The notes under the pieces: generated by a model
Told to the model about the DNA's origin: nothing
The model's database searches: none
Seen by the model: only the letters and a program-made list of their open reading frames with translations
Made by a program: the position numbers and the translations under genes
Source: Acanthaster planci
Taxonomy: Eukaryota > Echinodermata > Asteroidea > Valvatida > Acanthasteridae
DNA: 36,338 bases
Assembly: GCF_001949145.1 (NCBI RefSeq)
Contig: NW_019091667.1
Span: 235,249 to 271,586 of the forward strand
Direction of reading: 5' to 3'
Shown here: positions 10,030 to 20,060 of the stretch, piece by piece
Position numbering within the stretch: the stretch's first letter is position 1
How the letters are laid out: the number at the start of each line of letters is the position of its first letter

Positions 10030-10213
10030 ATGTCTGACGGAGATGCTAAAGCACCTGGAACTCGAGAGCAGCTTCCTGGAGACGATCCGAAGCTTCACGA
10101 CAGCGGAGCAGGAGGATCTGGACCGGGAATACAATATTTTGAAAAGACTTTTACCCACTACCTCGAGGACACCCGAAACTAGGGAATCTCAAAGAATGGA
10201 AACAAGTGGGTGA
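10030..10213 (+). pseudogene. Parvovirus-like capsid (VP) fragment (small endogenous viral locus)
   Basis: DNA from about 10030 to 10213 aligns with 29428-29607 of the large capsid remnant, including the glycine-rich SGAGGSGPG motif and the EKTFTHY segment. The frame starts at an ATG at 10030, where the large copy has an isoleucine codon, and is closed by a TAG at 10180-10182. Recognisable similarity runs on another 30 bases before stopping. Larger-numbered frames over this interval are shadows. With the NS1 fragment at 9554 it preserves the order NS1 then VP on one strand, but about 1.6 kb of expected sequence between them is reduced to roughly 340 bases, much of it hAT-derived. Confidence 0.8.
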
Positions 10214-10214
10214 C

Positions 10215-10931
10215 TGGGTACGCACATGGATCCTGCAATCCAGTGGACCTTGTGCCTTTGATAACATTTTCAAAAGCCGAAAGCAGCTTTTCTTCATGCT
10301 TTTGCATATACTCAGGACTTCATCATACTCGCGTGACTTCTCCTCTGCATCCCCTGAAACTTCCATCCATTCCTGATACAAACCCTCATCCTGCTAATAT
10401 GGACTAACCTCAGTCTTTTTCTGTATAAAATTCTTCAAGGCAATCGTAGTACCGAACTACCAATCCCAACAATATATGTAGAATGTGTGGTGCAATGTGA
10501 CACAGGTCATATATTATAGGTAAGATTGCCTCATCAGCAATTGAATTATAACGATGTCCGTTGGCCTTGGTGTTGTCCCCATTTCTTGGATCACTCCTGC
10601 TATGAGCAAGATCCTGCACGATGTCACCAGGTTCCCGATTTTTATACCACTCTGGGTTGGCCACATACCACCTTCCGTAATCATAGGGGAATGCACTGGG
10701 CCACCTGGTGGCAGTGCTTGAAACCAAAAACAGGCGACAAATGTTGACTTCCTTGCCAACGTTTTGCAATTTCAATACCTGTTCCTTATATGGGAAGAAG
10801 ACACGACTCATGTTTTCGTATGAATCAGTTGCCTCATACATCGCAAGTAAGTCGGTTTTGTCGGGTGAGTTGCAATCGTTGAAATTGCATAGTTGCAGTG
10901 CAAGTTTCGTGGATGATCCACCCTTGTCTCC
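10215..10931 (-). pseudogene. Broken exon of an uncharacterised GDKGG / LHILLG multi-copy family
   Basis: Reads leftwards. A good acceptor (TTTCCTACAG) precedes base 10931, and the frame opens with GDKGGSSTKLALQL. It stays open for about 173 codons through APHILHILLGLVVRYYDCLEE to a stop at 10410. A shift near an A-run at about 10413, plus one stop, leads into a helical charged segment (EKSREYDEVLSICK) ending near 10240, next to the capsid fragment. I recall GDKGG...TKL and PLH-x-LG patterns in uncharacterised, often transposon-associated proteins of invertebrates, but cannot name a family. It may be the same family as the gene at 34962-36105, which would hold the downstream part. No biochemical role can be assigned. 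Confidence 0.55.
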
Positions 10932-11514
10932 CTGTAGGAAACATTTAAAAGTAACATTACCACTTTTAAAACCAAACCATTTAGCAAAGGAATGTTATAC
11001 ACTGTTTTATACTTTAAAATTGACATGATCCTACATATTGAGTTTAAGGAAACTTCTGCATGTTGCTTTGTTATATACACTTGATAGATCATTTTCAGAT
11101 TTTAACGCATCATTCAGTTTGAAAATACTGATAAATGTAAACAGAGCGTGAGTACTAGGTACCTTGACAATTCAGTACAACTGGCGACTTATGACCCATT
11201 ATGTCAGGTTGAGCAGTAAGTGCGGATTTCTGGTCTGCAGCATGTTCAGTAATTTCATGCGCATCTTCTTCCTAGATTTTATTTGATTAAAGTAACCCCA
11301 ACCAGATAACAAGTTCATTTTTAAACATACCCACTCTCCAAATTTGTAGTCTTGTAGATGCACGTGCAATGTATGGAGGGAGGTTACCATGTGCATATGC
11401 AAATAAGTCATCAATTGCTGCCTTCTAGTGGTACATGTAAAATAAAGACAAATAATTGTGATTGCTGCACTCTTTGACCAAACACGGCCTCAAGACATAC
11501 ACGATTCTGCAATG

Positions 11515-11697
11515 GAATTCCGTTACCCATGTAATTCCGTTACCAATGTTTTCATAGGAGTAAATTTTTGTATTTGAGAATTTATGTTTAAGGTTATTAG
11601 TAGGCAGATTAAGGAAGAAAATCTGCAATGGTGAAATGAGTCTGAAAGAAATAAGGCCAGGAGAAAAACTTCTGTAACTTTTTGGTAACGGAATTAC
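11515..11697. repeat. GTAATTCCGTTACC inverted and direct repeat
   Basis: GTAATTCCGTTACC at 11531-11544 is perfectly inverted as GGTAACGGAATTAC at 11684-11697. A second direct form, GGAATTCCGTTACC, lies just before at about 11515-11527. A related CGGAATTGCCC appears at about 12041. Possible ends of a very short element or paired protein-binding sites. Confidence 0.6.
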
Positions 11698-12362
11698 AGC
11701 TAGATCAACCCAAATTTTGTAGTTTTCTCTCTCAAGTACCATATCCAGAGGAAGGAAGTGCCTCTGGCACAAGCATCTATGGCTCTAAACCTTTGCAACT
11801 ATAGACTATTCAGAGGGATTAGATAAGCATTTAGGACATTTTATTGTATTTAGCTTCAGGGGTCCTTAATATAAGCCAAAAAGAATATCAAATTTCAAAT
11901 TCGATTTTCCGGGAAACCAAACATTATTTTCAAAAACGGTTTTTTGCTCCATGCCAAGTGTACATTTATTAACAAATCAAAGTCAATTTAATTTCTATTT
12001 GATCAACTATAAAATTAGCCATTTTTCTCATTTCCCATACGGAATTGCCCATCAGTTAAAGAACGGTGGACTATGCCTTAGGGGCTGTTCGTTTGGTGGA
12101 GGTTTAACACTGCTCTGTGATTAGGTAATTGATCCCAATAAAGATTACCATAAATGTCAATAAATGATACAGGACTGAACTAAATCTCACGGTAACCAGT
12201 GATTTCCAAGGCAATTATATGATTGGTTTATTCAATGTCAGTGCTCAGTTATCCGTTATTTACAACAACTATTAACTGTATACAGAATTATCCTCACGGG
12301 GAGGTAGTCCTACATGGTCAACTGCACCACAAACGTGATTAATCAGCGTTTTCCTTAACCTA

Positions 12363-12442
12363 CACCAGAATAAGCCTCATAATGATTAGCGTAACCCTCA
12401 AAATAACCAGGTATCCCTCAAAGTGATCAGGGTAACCCTCAG
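12363..12442 (+). repeat. Short tandem repeat, about 20-base period
   Basis: Three clear and one weak unit of the type (N)CAGG-TAACCCTCAAA, with recurring GTAACCCTCA, GTATCCCTCA and GGTAACCCTCA about 20 bases apart. Confidence 0.6.
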
Positions 12443-13470
12443 GTCTAAATAAATAATCTACTGATGGCTTACAACTGATAAGTCTTGACCACACAAGCAA
12501 TTACAATCTTCGTAACTGGAACACAACACAACGGTGTAGACTTGTACAACAATAATCTATACTGCCTTACGAAGCAACAGTTACCAAACTGCAAGATTTA
12601 AGGTGACTTAAATAAACCTCACCCACTTCAAATTATTACGAAAAAACACATGTAAGTTGATTAAGAAGGCAATTACAATAGTCGTCACCAGACTCTAACG
12701 GAAACCTAAACCCAGTAAATCTAAACGAGGAAAGCAAGCTCCCAGACCAGGACCGCAACCCACCGTCGCTATGCCAACAAGCATGGAACAACGCCACATA
12801 AACCTTCTAGTCTAAGCTCCGCTAATTCCCCAATTAACTGGTTCACACAGGTTCCCTAACCGTATAATTTACCACTTCTTAAATAAACGAGACTATCTAA
12901 CGATTCCCCAATCTTCAAAGAGATCTGATATAATCGGCAGCTCCGGCAACTGAGAACAAGCACCACACTAACCGATAGCATCAGGTACACATGAGGTAGA
13001 TCCCCAACCACCAGCGGTTGTTTGTCAGATTTACACTCGAAACTCAGAACAAAACACAACTCCACAGAGCTCTGGTTAGCAGGCTGCCATCTTGAGAAGT
13101 CCTGGCAATCTACGCAGCCAACGCCCAGACCTAAGGTAATGTGCGCCTCTAATTGGTTGCCGCGCGCATGTTTAATGCATGATTTAGACGCGCCTGACTT
13201 ATTAATAACCCAGACTAAACACAAGTCTGCGCAGCTACCCTGTTTCGCCACACTATGAAATGAGTCCTATGTAGGATTAAATTTGAATTAAAAGAGATAT
13301 TCTGTTTTAGTGTGCACAATATATAGTTATACATGGTAAATAACAGACTATAACAAGTTTTTCCATTCTAGTCCTTGATTTTCATTGTGTGCACAGATCT
13401 TGCAAAAACTGAGTACACTCAGTAGAACTTCCTGCAGTTGTTCTGTAAGCCAGGTTTTCTAACGGCCACC

Positions 13471-13947
13471 ATGGAAGCAACAGAACCAAACGAGGCAGCT
13501 GCAAAGGGCTTTGTGTTCAGATTCAATTTAAGCAAACTACTTGTTGGAAGACCACAAACAGCAAAACACAATGTTCCCCAAGTTACAGGACAGAAGGACA
13601 TCAGCAGTAAACAAAGCGCTGAAGCATAGAGACCGTGACTCTAGAAGCAACAAAAAGAGACGCAGGAGCAAAAGCTAGCCCAAGAACAAGGACAATGACA
13701 GGGGAAGGTCCAAAGACATGAACACAGGCAGGGGAGAGGCTAAGGAAAAGGACAGGAGCATGGGGGAAAAGGCAATGACAAGATCTACGAAAACGACCTG
13801 GGCAAGGTTAAAAGGAAGGACAGGAGCAGGCACAATGACAAAGGCAAGAGCAAGGATAAGAACAATGACAAGAGCAGACAGGAGTAAGGGTAAAAGCAAG
13901 GACAGGAGCAAAGACAAAGGAAAGGACAAGGGATGCATACAGAAGTA
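13471..13947 (+). pseudogene. Possible decayed gene: Kozak ATG exon and charged low-complexity tail
   Basis: An ATG at 13471 lies in an ideal eukaryotic start context (GCCACCATGG). It opens a 52-codon frame (MEATEPNEAAAKG..., then RFNLSKLLVGRPQTAK) ending at 13627-13629. A second frame overlapping the end reads KHRDRDSRSNKKRRRSKS, a stop, and then more lysine, arginine, aspartate and serine repeats to about 13947 (KSKDRSKDKGKDKG). It looks like a coding sequence with an RS- or KD-rich tail interrupted by a frameshift and stops. Alternatively the purine-rich part (GGACA/GGAGCAA words) is just a degenerate simple repeat. No family recognised. Confidence 0.35.
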
Positions 13948-14513
13948 GGTCAGTCAGAAAATAAAACCGCTTTGGAAATATTCTTACAATAATTGTTGAC
14001 ACATACGCTGTAGAATTTAAACACCAGCAATTATCCATTTATTCGTTACTGCAGGTAATTTTATTATATTCACCATAACAGTGTCTACATAATTTTTTTC
14101 TGGATCTGTCCGGGGAGGGGCTGAAATTTGAATGTTAGTTATTTCTTAAAATAGGGTGACAAGAAAACGCTCATGACAAGTCAATGAACAATGCCCCTTG
14201 ATATCTCAGTTTATAGTTGGCCGAGGATGTAAGGACTCTGCAGAAGGGAATTTCTGTTAACGTTTTCTACATGTGCAATGAAACAATGGAAATGAAATAA
14301 TGTATTTGCAATACATAAATCTCTATTCACCGGCAATTATACACTCAGATTTTTAAGTGTAAACATGCTATCTAGGTAAAAGAATATATTTTGTCCCTGT
14401 GACAAGTTCATTATGTGTACATGTACAACATTTGTAAAGTACGGCTAATGTAGCAAAGAATGTTACTCATTAAAACTAGCTTTTTAATTTAAAATTGAGA
14501 AATTATTTTACAG

Positions 14514-14910
14514 AACCTCTTCCTATGCACCATGATTGTAGAACCAGTTGCCAATACATACCTGCCATCTTTGAAGACCGCGGCCAATGGCCGTGGTAAA
14601 GATGAATGTTTAATGAACCACTTTTTCGGGGAAGAGGACAGTTTGTAAGTCTACTTCTAAAACCCCTCTAACGTCAGATGATGAAGATGACACCAATACA
14701 TCCCACAAACCATGGGAGGATGAGAAATTCAGTGATTTGTTCTCAATTCTTCAAATGAGGAGCTTGTATGCCCAGCAGGCCAGAGGGAATTACCACCCCC
14801 ATGCTCAAAATGACAATATATTGAAAGATGTTGCGTACAGCAGTACTTGTATAATACAGGCAGAGGCCTCGTCAGAAGCAACTTCAACTTTACAAAACAT
14901 CAAGTGCTAG
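14514..14910 (+). pseudogene. Possible decayed exon(s), acidic protein, unrecognised
   Basis: After an acceptor-like ATTATTTTACAG at 14502-14513 the frame is open for 43 codons (including VANTYLPSLKTAANGRG and NHFFGEEDS) to a perfect donor sequence GTAAGT at 14645. Read without splicing, a neighbouring frame continues from there, acidic then neutral (TSDDEDDTNTSHKPWEDEKF), to a stop at about 14908-14910. Either a one-base frameshift broke one exon or two short exons are involved. A further weakly coding-like stretch follows at 15069-15266 and 15290-15400. Protein-like composition is the only support. Confidence 0.3.
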
Positions 14911-15599
14911 TAACTCATCAGAAATCCAGGTGCTAACCACTTCAAATCAAGATGGGTGTGTCTATGATAGACCTCAGTGCTGTCTATTTTGTTATCTGCT
15001 AGAGAGGATACGACTTTGTTATTTGAAAACACCATACCTTAAAAATAAATTCGCTGTCTAGGAATGGCTTGGAACAGTGGACAAGAAGTAAAAGGAAACA
15101 ACTCACACTTCTGCGCAACTATGGGGATTTTTCAGACGATATTTTAGTCTTCCTGAAAGGAAATGTTACTCTGACCTTTGGAAGCACAGGTGCTGCAACA
15201 GAAAGCTCAGATGAGTCGGAGAACAGCCAGTCATTCGCAAGCAGAAAGAAGCAATTGGTTTGGTAATAACCAGCAGGATGATGCTTCCGATAGCACCAGG
15301 GGTGTTTATGCTGACGCATGAGATCACGATGAGTGCTTGGAATTTGACATTCGTTTCTACTTCCATAGAAAAGGCTGGAAAATACGCCTTACATGACCAA
15401 GACACACTGTAGTAAGATCACCTGTATGGGGATCCGGATACAGGTGATTGGTAAGAACTTAACAAAAAACCATATGGAAATTAAGGTAAAATCATACACT
15501 GCACTCATGCAAGAGATCAAAGGAAAAAAGCTGTGCCCAGTGGCACCTTTCATTCAACTGATTGAACATTTTAATCTGTCGTGCACAAGACTGTGTTAA

Positions 15600-18500
15600 A
15601 AACCAGAATCAAATGTGAACAAAGAGGACTCAATATTGTTCTACAATATTACCGTTGGTGTAACCAAGGTGAGAAAGTTTCATGTCAAGACTGATCATCA
15701 ATAAGTACTTTCGATCTACAAAAACCACTCCATCCAAATAATGGGAGCAACGATACTCTCTGAGCATTAATTTGGGCATAAACATGTAATGTCAATAATG
15801 AAACACAAAAGTGTATCGTCACTGGCTATTTACCAACGGTTGTCTGTTGTCGAGAAACTACAATCTAGAAAAGCACTTTCATTCAGCCTTGGCACTGTCG
15901 TTGAAACAACCACTACAGCGCATAACCACCTCTGAACTTCCTATCAATCCAACTGCAGCTGTCGTTAGTTACAGATAACAACCTGAGGCTCAGCCAATCA
16001 TTCGGCGATCTTGGCATACTCAATTCCCCTCAGAGAAGTTGCCAACCAATATTCCACGGTTGCAAGATCAACAATTAAATGTAAATGTGTGCAACACAAA
16101 ACGAACAGGTTTAAATATCTAGGCCTACATGCTGTGACCCGGAGTATTTTCAATCTGTACATATCAAATTAATATTTTCATGGCACTTAGTTTTAATACA
16201 TATAGGTAAATGGTCAATTTCAACTTTTAATATGTTTAATTTAATTTGGCCTAGTTTTTAATTTATGCACTGTGAACTCCTCTGGTGTGGAACATCAAGT
16301 CTCCAGATATTGAAGGACATCTTCAGCCTAGTTGTGTAGTTATTGATATGCGTACTTAAAACAATGTTGGAGCGTTCAATTAAATTGAATTATAATTTAA
16401 ATATTCAGTAAAAGCATGGTAAAAAACTCTGTTATAGCTGTTATTGAAATAAGCTTAATAAAATCAATGCTCACATAAAATACATGACAAAATTGAAACA
16501 TTAACGCATAAGGTGACCATGTAATAAAATTTTACAATGCCTTTTTCTTAAAACACGATGCTAGTCAGTATAATCCATTCCTATTGGTCGAGAGAATGCA
16601 TGTGCTGCGGCACGCCGAACGCGCGTGAAGTTAATATTGACTCCTTAAAGGAGATTCACTGGACTACTCGTACAAGGAATGCACCATAAACTTAACAGGA
16701 GAGTGTGTTGGGAAAACGAAAATAAGATTCGTGAACAATTTCTTTGGAAGTATATTGTATACTGACTTTTTTATCTCTCCGACTAAACGGTATTTATGAA
16801 TGGGCTGGGAATATTTATGTATTCGACCAGTCTAAGAGCAGTCAAGCAGTTGTTCATTCCCACATTAAACTTGCCTTTTGAAGGTGTCTCTGTCTGCATC
16901 TCTCAGTGCTCATTCTACAAAAGATACGTCCTGGCGGCATAATTAGTAATACTGTCAGCCAATTTTCCCAACATGTCTAGTAGCTTAGTAATCAATCTGT
17001 AGAAAGCAGGCAGGACAATCTTGCTCGAACGGTGGAAAATTCATCATTCAAAAATCCTCAGAAGTAACAGAAGAAATTCACATAATTGAGATCTCTGTTT
17101 CTCTTTCAGTAACACTGATATCAGCCTTACAAATATGTGAGTTTGAATGAAGCATTGTCAAATTCCACTTAATTAGGCACTTTGATACGCTGCCATTAAG
17201 GTTTAAAATTCAAGATCTGTGTTTCTCGTAATGCACCACTCCACCTCATTTCCTTACACATTTGCCCTAGAAAAAAATTAAACCCAACACATATCGTTGA
17301 TTACGCCACGATCTCACCTCAATTTCGGTTTTTAGTATATTCTTGTTCTGCATGCTTGAATCATTATTTTCTGAAAAATTCAAACTCATAGGTGCTCTAA
17401 AAGGCTAAGTAAATTAGTTTGGGTAATTAAAAATGTTGACCTACCTCTCCAAATTTTAAAATTATTATTTCACGGACAAAAGCATTGAGATAGGTCACTC
17501 CGTGAAACGTGTAGACAATTCCATTTTATTTCAACGAAGTGACCTAAACAGTCTGGTATCTTGACTGTAAGCGATACCTATCGATGTCATTTAAAGTTTA
17601 TCGATTTGGAACCAGTCTTTAGCGCTGTTTGGTGCCATTCAGCGGCTGAATGTTGAACCTTAATCTCAACTGTTTCTGTAATGGCTGAGTACAAGTATAT
17701 TCCTTTTGTGGGGGATGATATTCGAATAAAATCGTGATGGATTTTCGTACGATGACACAAAATTCTGAGCAAGGTACCTGTGTAGTCAGTCAAGGCAACA
17801 ACACTGTGGCTATCTCATCTTTTGGAGCCCAGTCGGGCGGCCGACGTCAGCGAGTGATCTAGCCTAAAAGGCTGTCGAAGCCGATCCACTTTGGCAGCAG
17901 TTTACCGCCTGACCCGCAGCACAACAGCCGTGATGAACGGGGACAGTAACAAGGGGACAGATACAGTTAAATATTGGATAGTTACAATTTAATCCTTCAA
18001 GTTTTTTTAAGATTTGATAATTTCGTTTCAGGCTGCCTGGTTCAAATCACAAATATCATTTATACCTGTTTGGTTCTTGACGTTTTGTGCTTTGTGTTTC
18101 TCTTTTAGGATGATTTAGTAAACCAGTCCTGAAAACGTTTTAAAGTCTGTACAGTTAAAAAGAACTCAAACGCAATGAGCTGTAACAAGTTATATTCAGT
18201 TGCCAGGTTTCTGCTTAATATTGCAAAGCATGCAAAAACCTAAAGCATTTTTTGCTACATACTGCAAGAATTAGTACACATGACGCGAAGAAACGCGTAT
18301 CGAATCTCTGTCGACTATATTTTTTTGGTAAAAAGCCATACGAAACTTTTCATTTTAATTCTTAAATTGAAATTAACGAAAAACTATTTGTTACTTAGCG
18401 CTTGGACACCTCTAGTATTTGCCGCTGAATTTAAGGAGCAAACGGTCAGACTTAAAGATCAGTGTAGAACTCCCTTTACGCGTGCTAAGATCCTATTTAT

Positions 18501-18672
18501 TTCATTTTTCTTTCCAGGGTACCACTGTTTGTGTACACTTTCCCTCAAAGTATTGATAAATTGCAGTGCTGGCACTCCAGATCATAGAATGTTAGCCAGC
18601 TGCTACTGTACTCAAACATTGGGTGTAATGTCATTTGAAAGTCATTGATGTCCTATAAGACGACTAAGGCCC
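15600..18672. other. Non-coding AT-rich stretch
   Basis: No gene, RNA or clear repeat recognised. A 122-codon frame lies just inside its right end (18280-18648) but has no domain and an unconvincing composition. Confidence 0.5.
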
Positions 18673-18761
18673 GCTTCAAACTTCGAACTTCTGCCGTGTC
18701 TAATTAAAAAAAAATGACCCAAAATTTGAATTAGACATGGCAGAAATTTGACGTTTGAAGC
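18673..18761. repeat. Inverted repeat with 33-base arms (MITE-like)
   Basis: Arm 18673-18705 (GCTTCAAACTTCGAACTTCT...) pairs with arm 18729-18761 over 33 bases with about four mismatches, around a 23-base A-rich loop. A third, direct-sense relative of the arm lies at about 18829-18868 (GCTTCAAACGTCGAATTTGTG). The pattern fits a small foldback element with a flanking partial copy. Confidence 0.75.
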
Positions 18762-19390
18762 CGTGCCGCTCTTGTGCCGTTAAAAGCGGTAAGACCTGTG
18801 GAACTTTCGGCAGAAAGCCAGCAGTTGCTTCAAACGTCGAATTTGTGTCGTGTTTGATTCAATTTAAACGTCCCAACTCGGAACATCATCAGGGCATTTT
18901 TAAACTACGCATTGGCACACAACAGCTGCTCGTTTCGGCGTTAAAACAAGATGGCGGTGCACCAACACCTGTCATTTCTGCAACAGTATAATTATAGTCA
19001 CCTCTGGCTAGTCTGTAAAGACAGATTTCTAGCCTGTGCCTTGGAGATACGGGGAATTCTGGCACCGTGTTACGCTCAAATTCATGTTTTATGTGTGACA
19101 TGATGAATTTGAAGGTTCCTTTTGAATCTTTTCTCGGAGTTCGTATTACGCATCAATTCTAGCTAAACCTGTATTCTTGGCCAACCGTCGACAAGACCAG
19201 GGTCTTTGTAACAATTACCCCGGAAAGGAGGAGAAGCAGGACAAGTTAACAAACGATTGGAACTCTCCTTTTTAGCAATAGTGTGGAGATCTGGGGCATA
19301 GTACATTAACATAATGTATGAAGGCGACGTCACCGTGGCCTACGTGCCGAAACACGCACGCGGAGTAAGTCATTTCGCATTCTGAAGATC

Positions 19391-19435
19391 ATGGCTGTCG
19401 CTTCCGCCGAGCAGTCGTCGTGGAAACAAACCAAG
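19391..19435 (+). CDS. Possible first coding exon, cut by assembly gap
   Basis: ATG at 19391 in a good context (A at -3, G at +4) opens MAVASAEQSSWKQTK before the undetermined bases begin at 19436. The preceding 70 bases are CpG-rich (CGACGTCACCGTGGCCTACGTGCCG), as at many animal promoters. No protein family can be recognised from 15 codons, and the continuation is hidden, so this is only a candidate. Confidence 0.3.
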
Positions 19436-20060
19436 NNNNNNNNNNNNNNNNNNNNNNNNNNNNNNNNNNNNNNNNNNNNNNNNNNNNNNNNNNNNNNNNN
19501 NNNNNNNNNNNNNNNNNNNNNNNNNNNNNNNNNNNNNNNNNNNNNNNNNNNNNNNNNNNNNNNNNNNNNNNNNNNNNNNNNNNNNNNNNNNNNNNNNNNN
19601 NNNNNNNNNNNNNNNNNNNNNNNNNNNNNNNNNNNNNNNNNNNNNNNNNNNNNNNNNNNNNNNNNNNNNNNNNNNNNNNNNNNNNNNNNNNNNNNNNNNN
19701 NNNNNNNNNNNNNNNNNNNNNNNNNNNNNNNNNNNNNNNNNNNNNNNNNNNNNNNNNNNNNNNNNNNNNNNNNNNNNNNNNNNNNNNNNNNNNNNNNNNN
19801 NNNNNNNNNNNNNNNNNNNNNNNNNNNNNNNNNNNNNNNNNNNNNNNNNNNNNNNNNNNNNNNNNNNNNNNNNNNNNNNNNNNNNNNNNNNNNNNNNNNN
19901 NNNNNNNNNNNNNNNNNNNNNNNNNNNNNNNNNNNNNNNNNNNNNNNNNNNNNNNNNNNNNNNNNNNNNNNNNNNNNNNNNNNNNNNNNNNNNNNNNNNN
20001 NNNNNNNNNNNNNNNNNNNNNNNNNNNNNNNNNNNNNNNNNNNNNNNNNNNNNNNNNNNN
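19436..20060. other. Assembly gap (625 undetermined bases)
   Basis: All N. Reading frames reported across it on either strand are artefacts. Confidence 0.99.

Larger units (their letters stand above)
10932..13437. other. Non-coding stretch with minor repeats
   Basis: No convincing gene. Contains an inverted repeat (11531-11544 with 11684-11697) and a short tandem repeat (12363-12442), listed separately. Open frames at 11425-11772 and 12856-13251 have no recognisable domain or start context. Confidence 0.5.

Noticed and set aside
13675-14038. Minus-strand leucine- and valine-rich frames resembling membrane segments
   Set aside because: They are complements of the purine-rich GGACA/GGAGCAA low-complexity tract.
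18280-18648. 122-codon plus-strand frame
   Set aside because: No domain, no promoter or splice context, composition as expected for AT-rich non-coding DNA.
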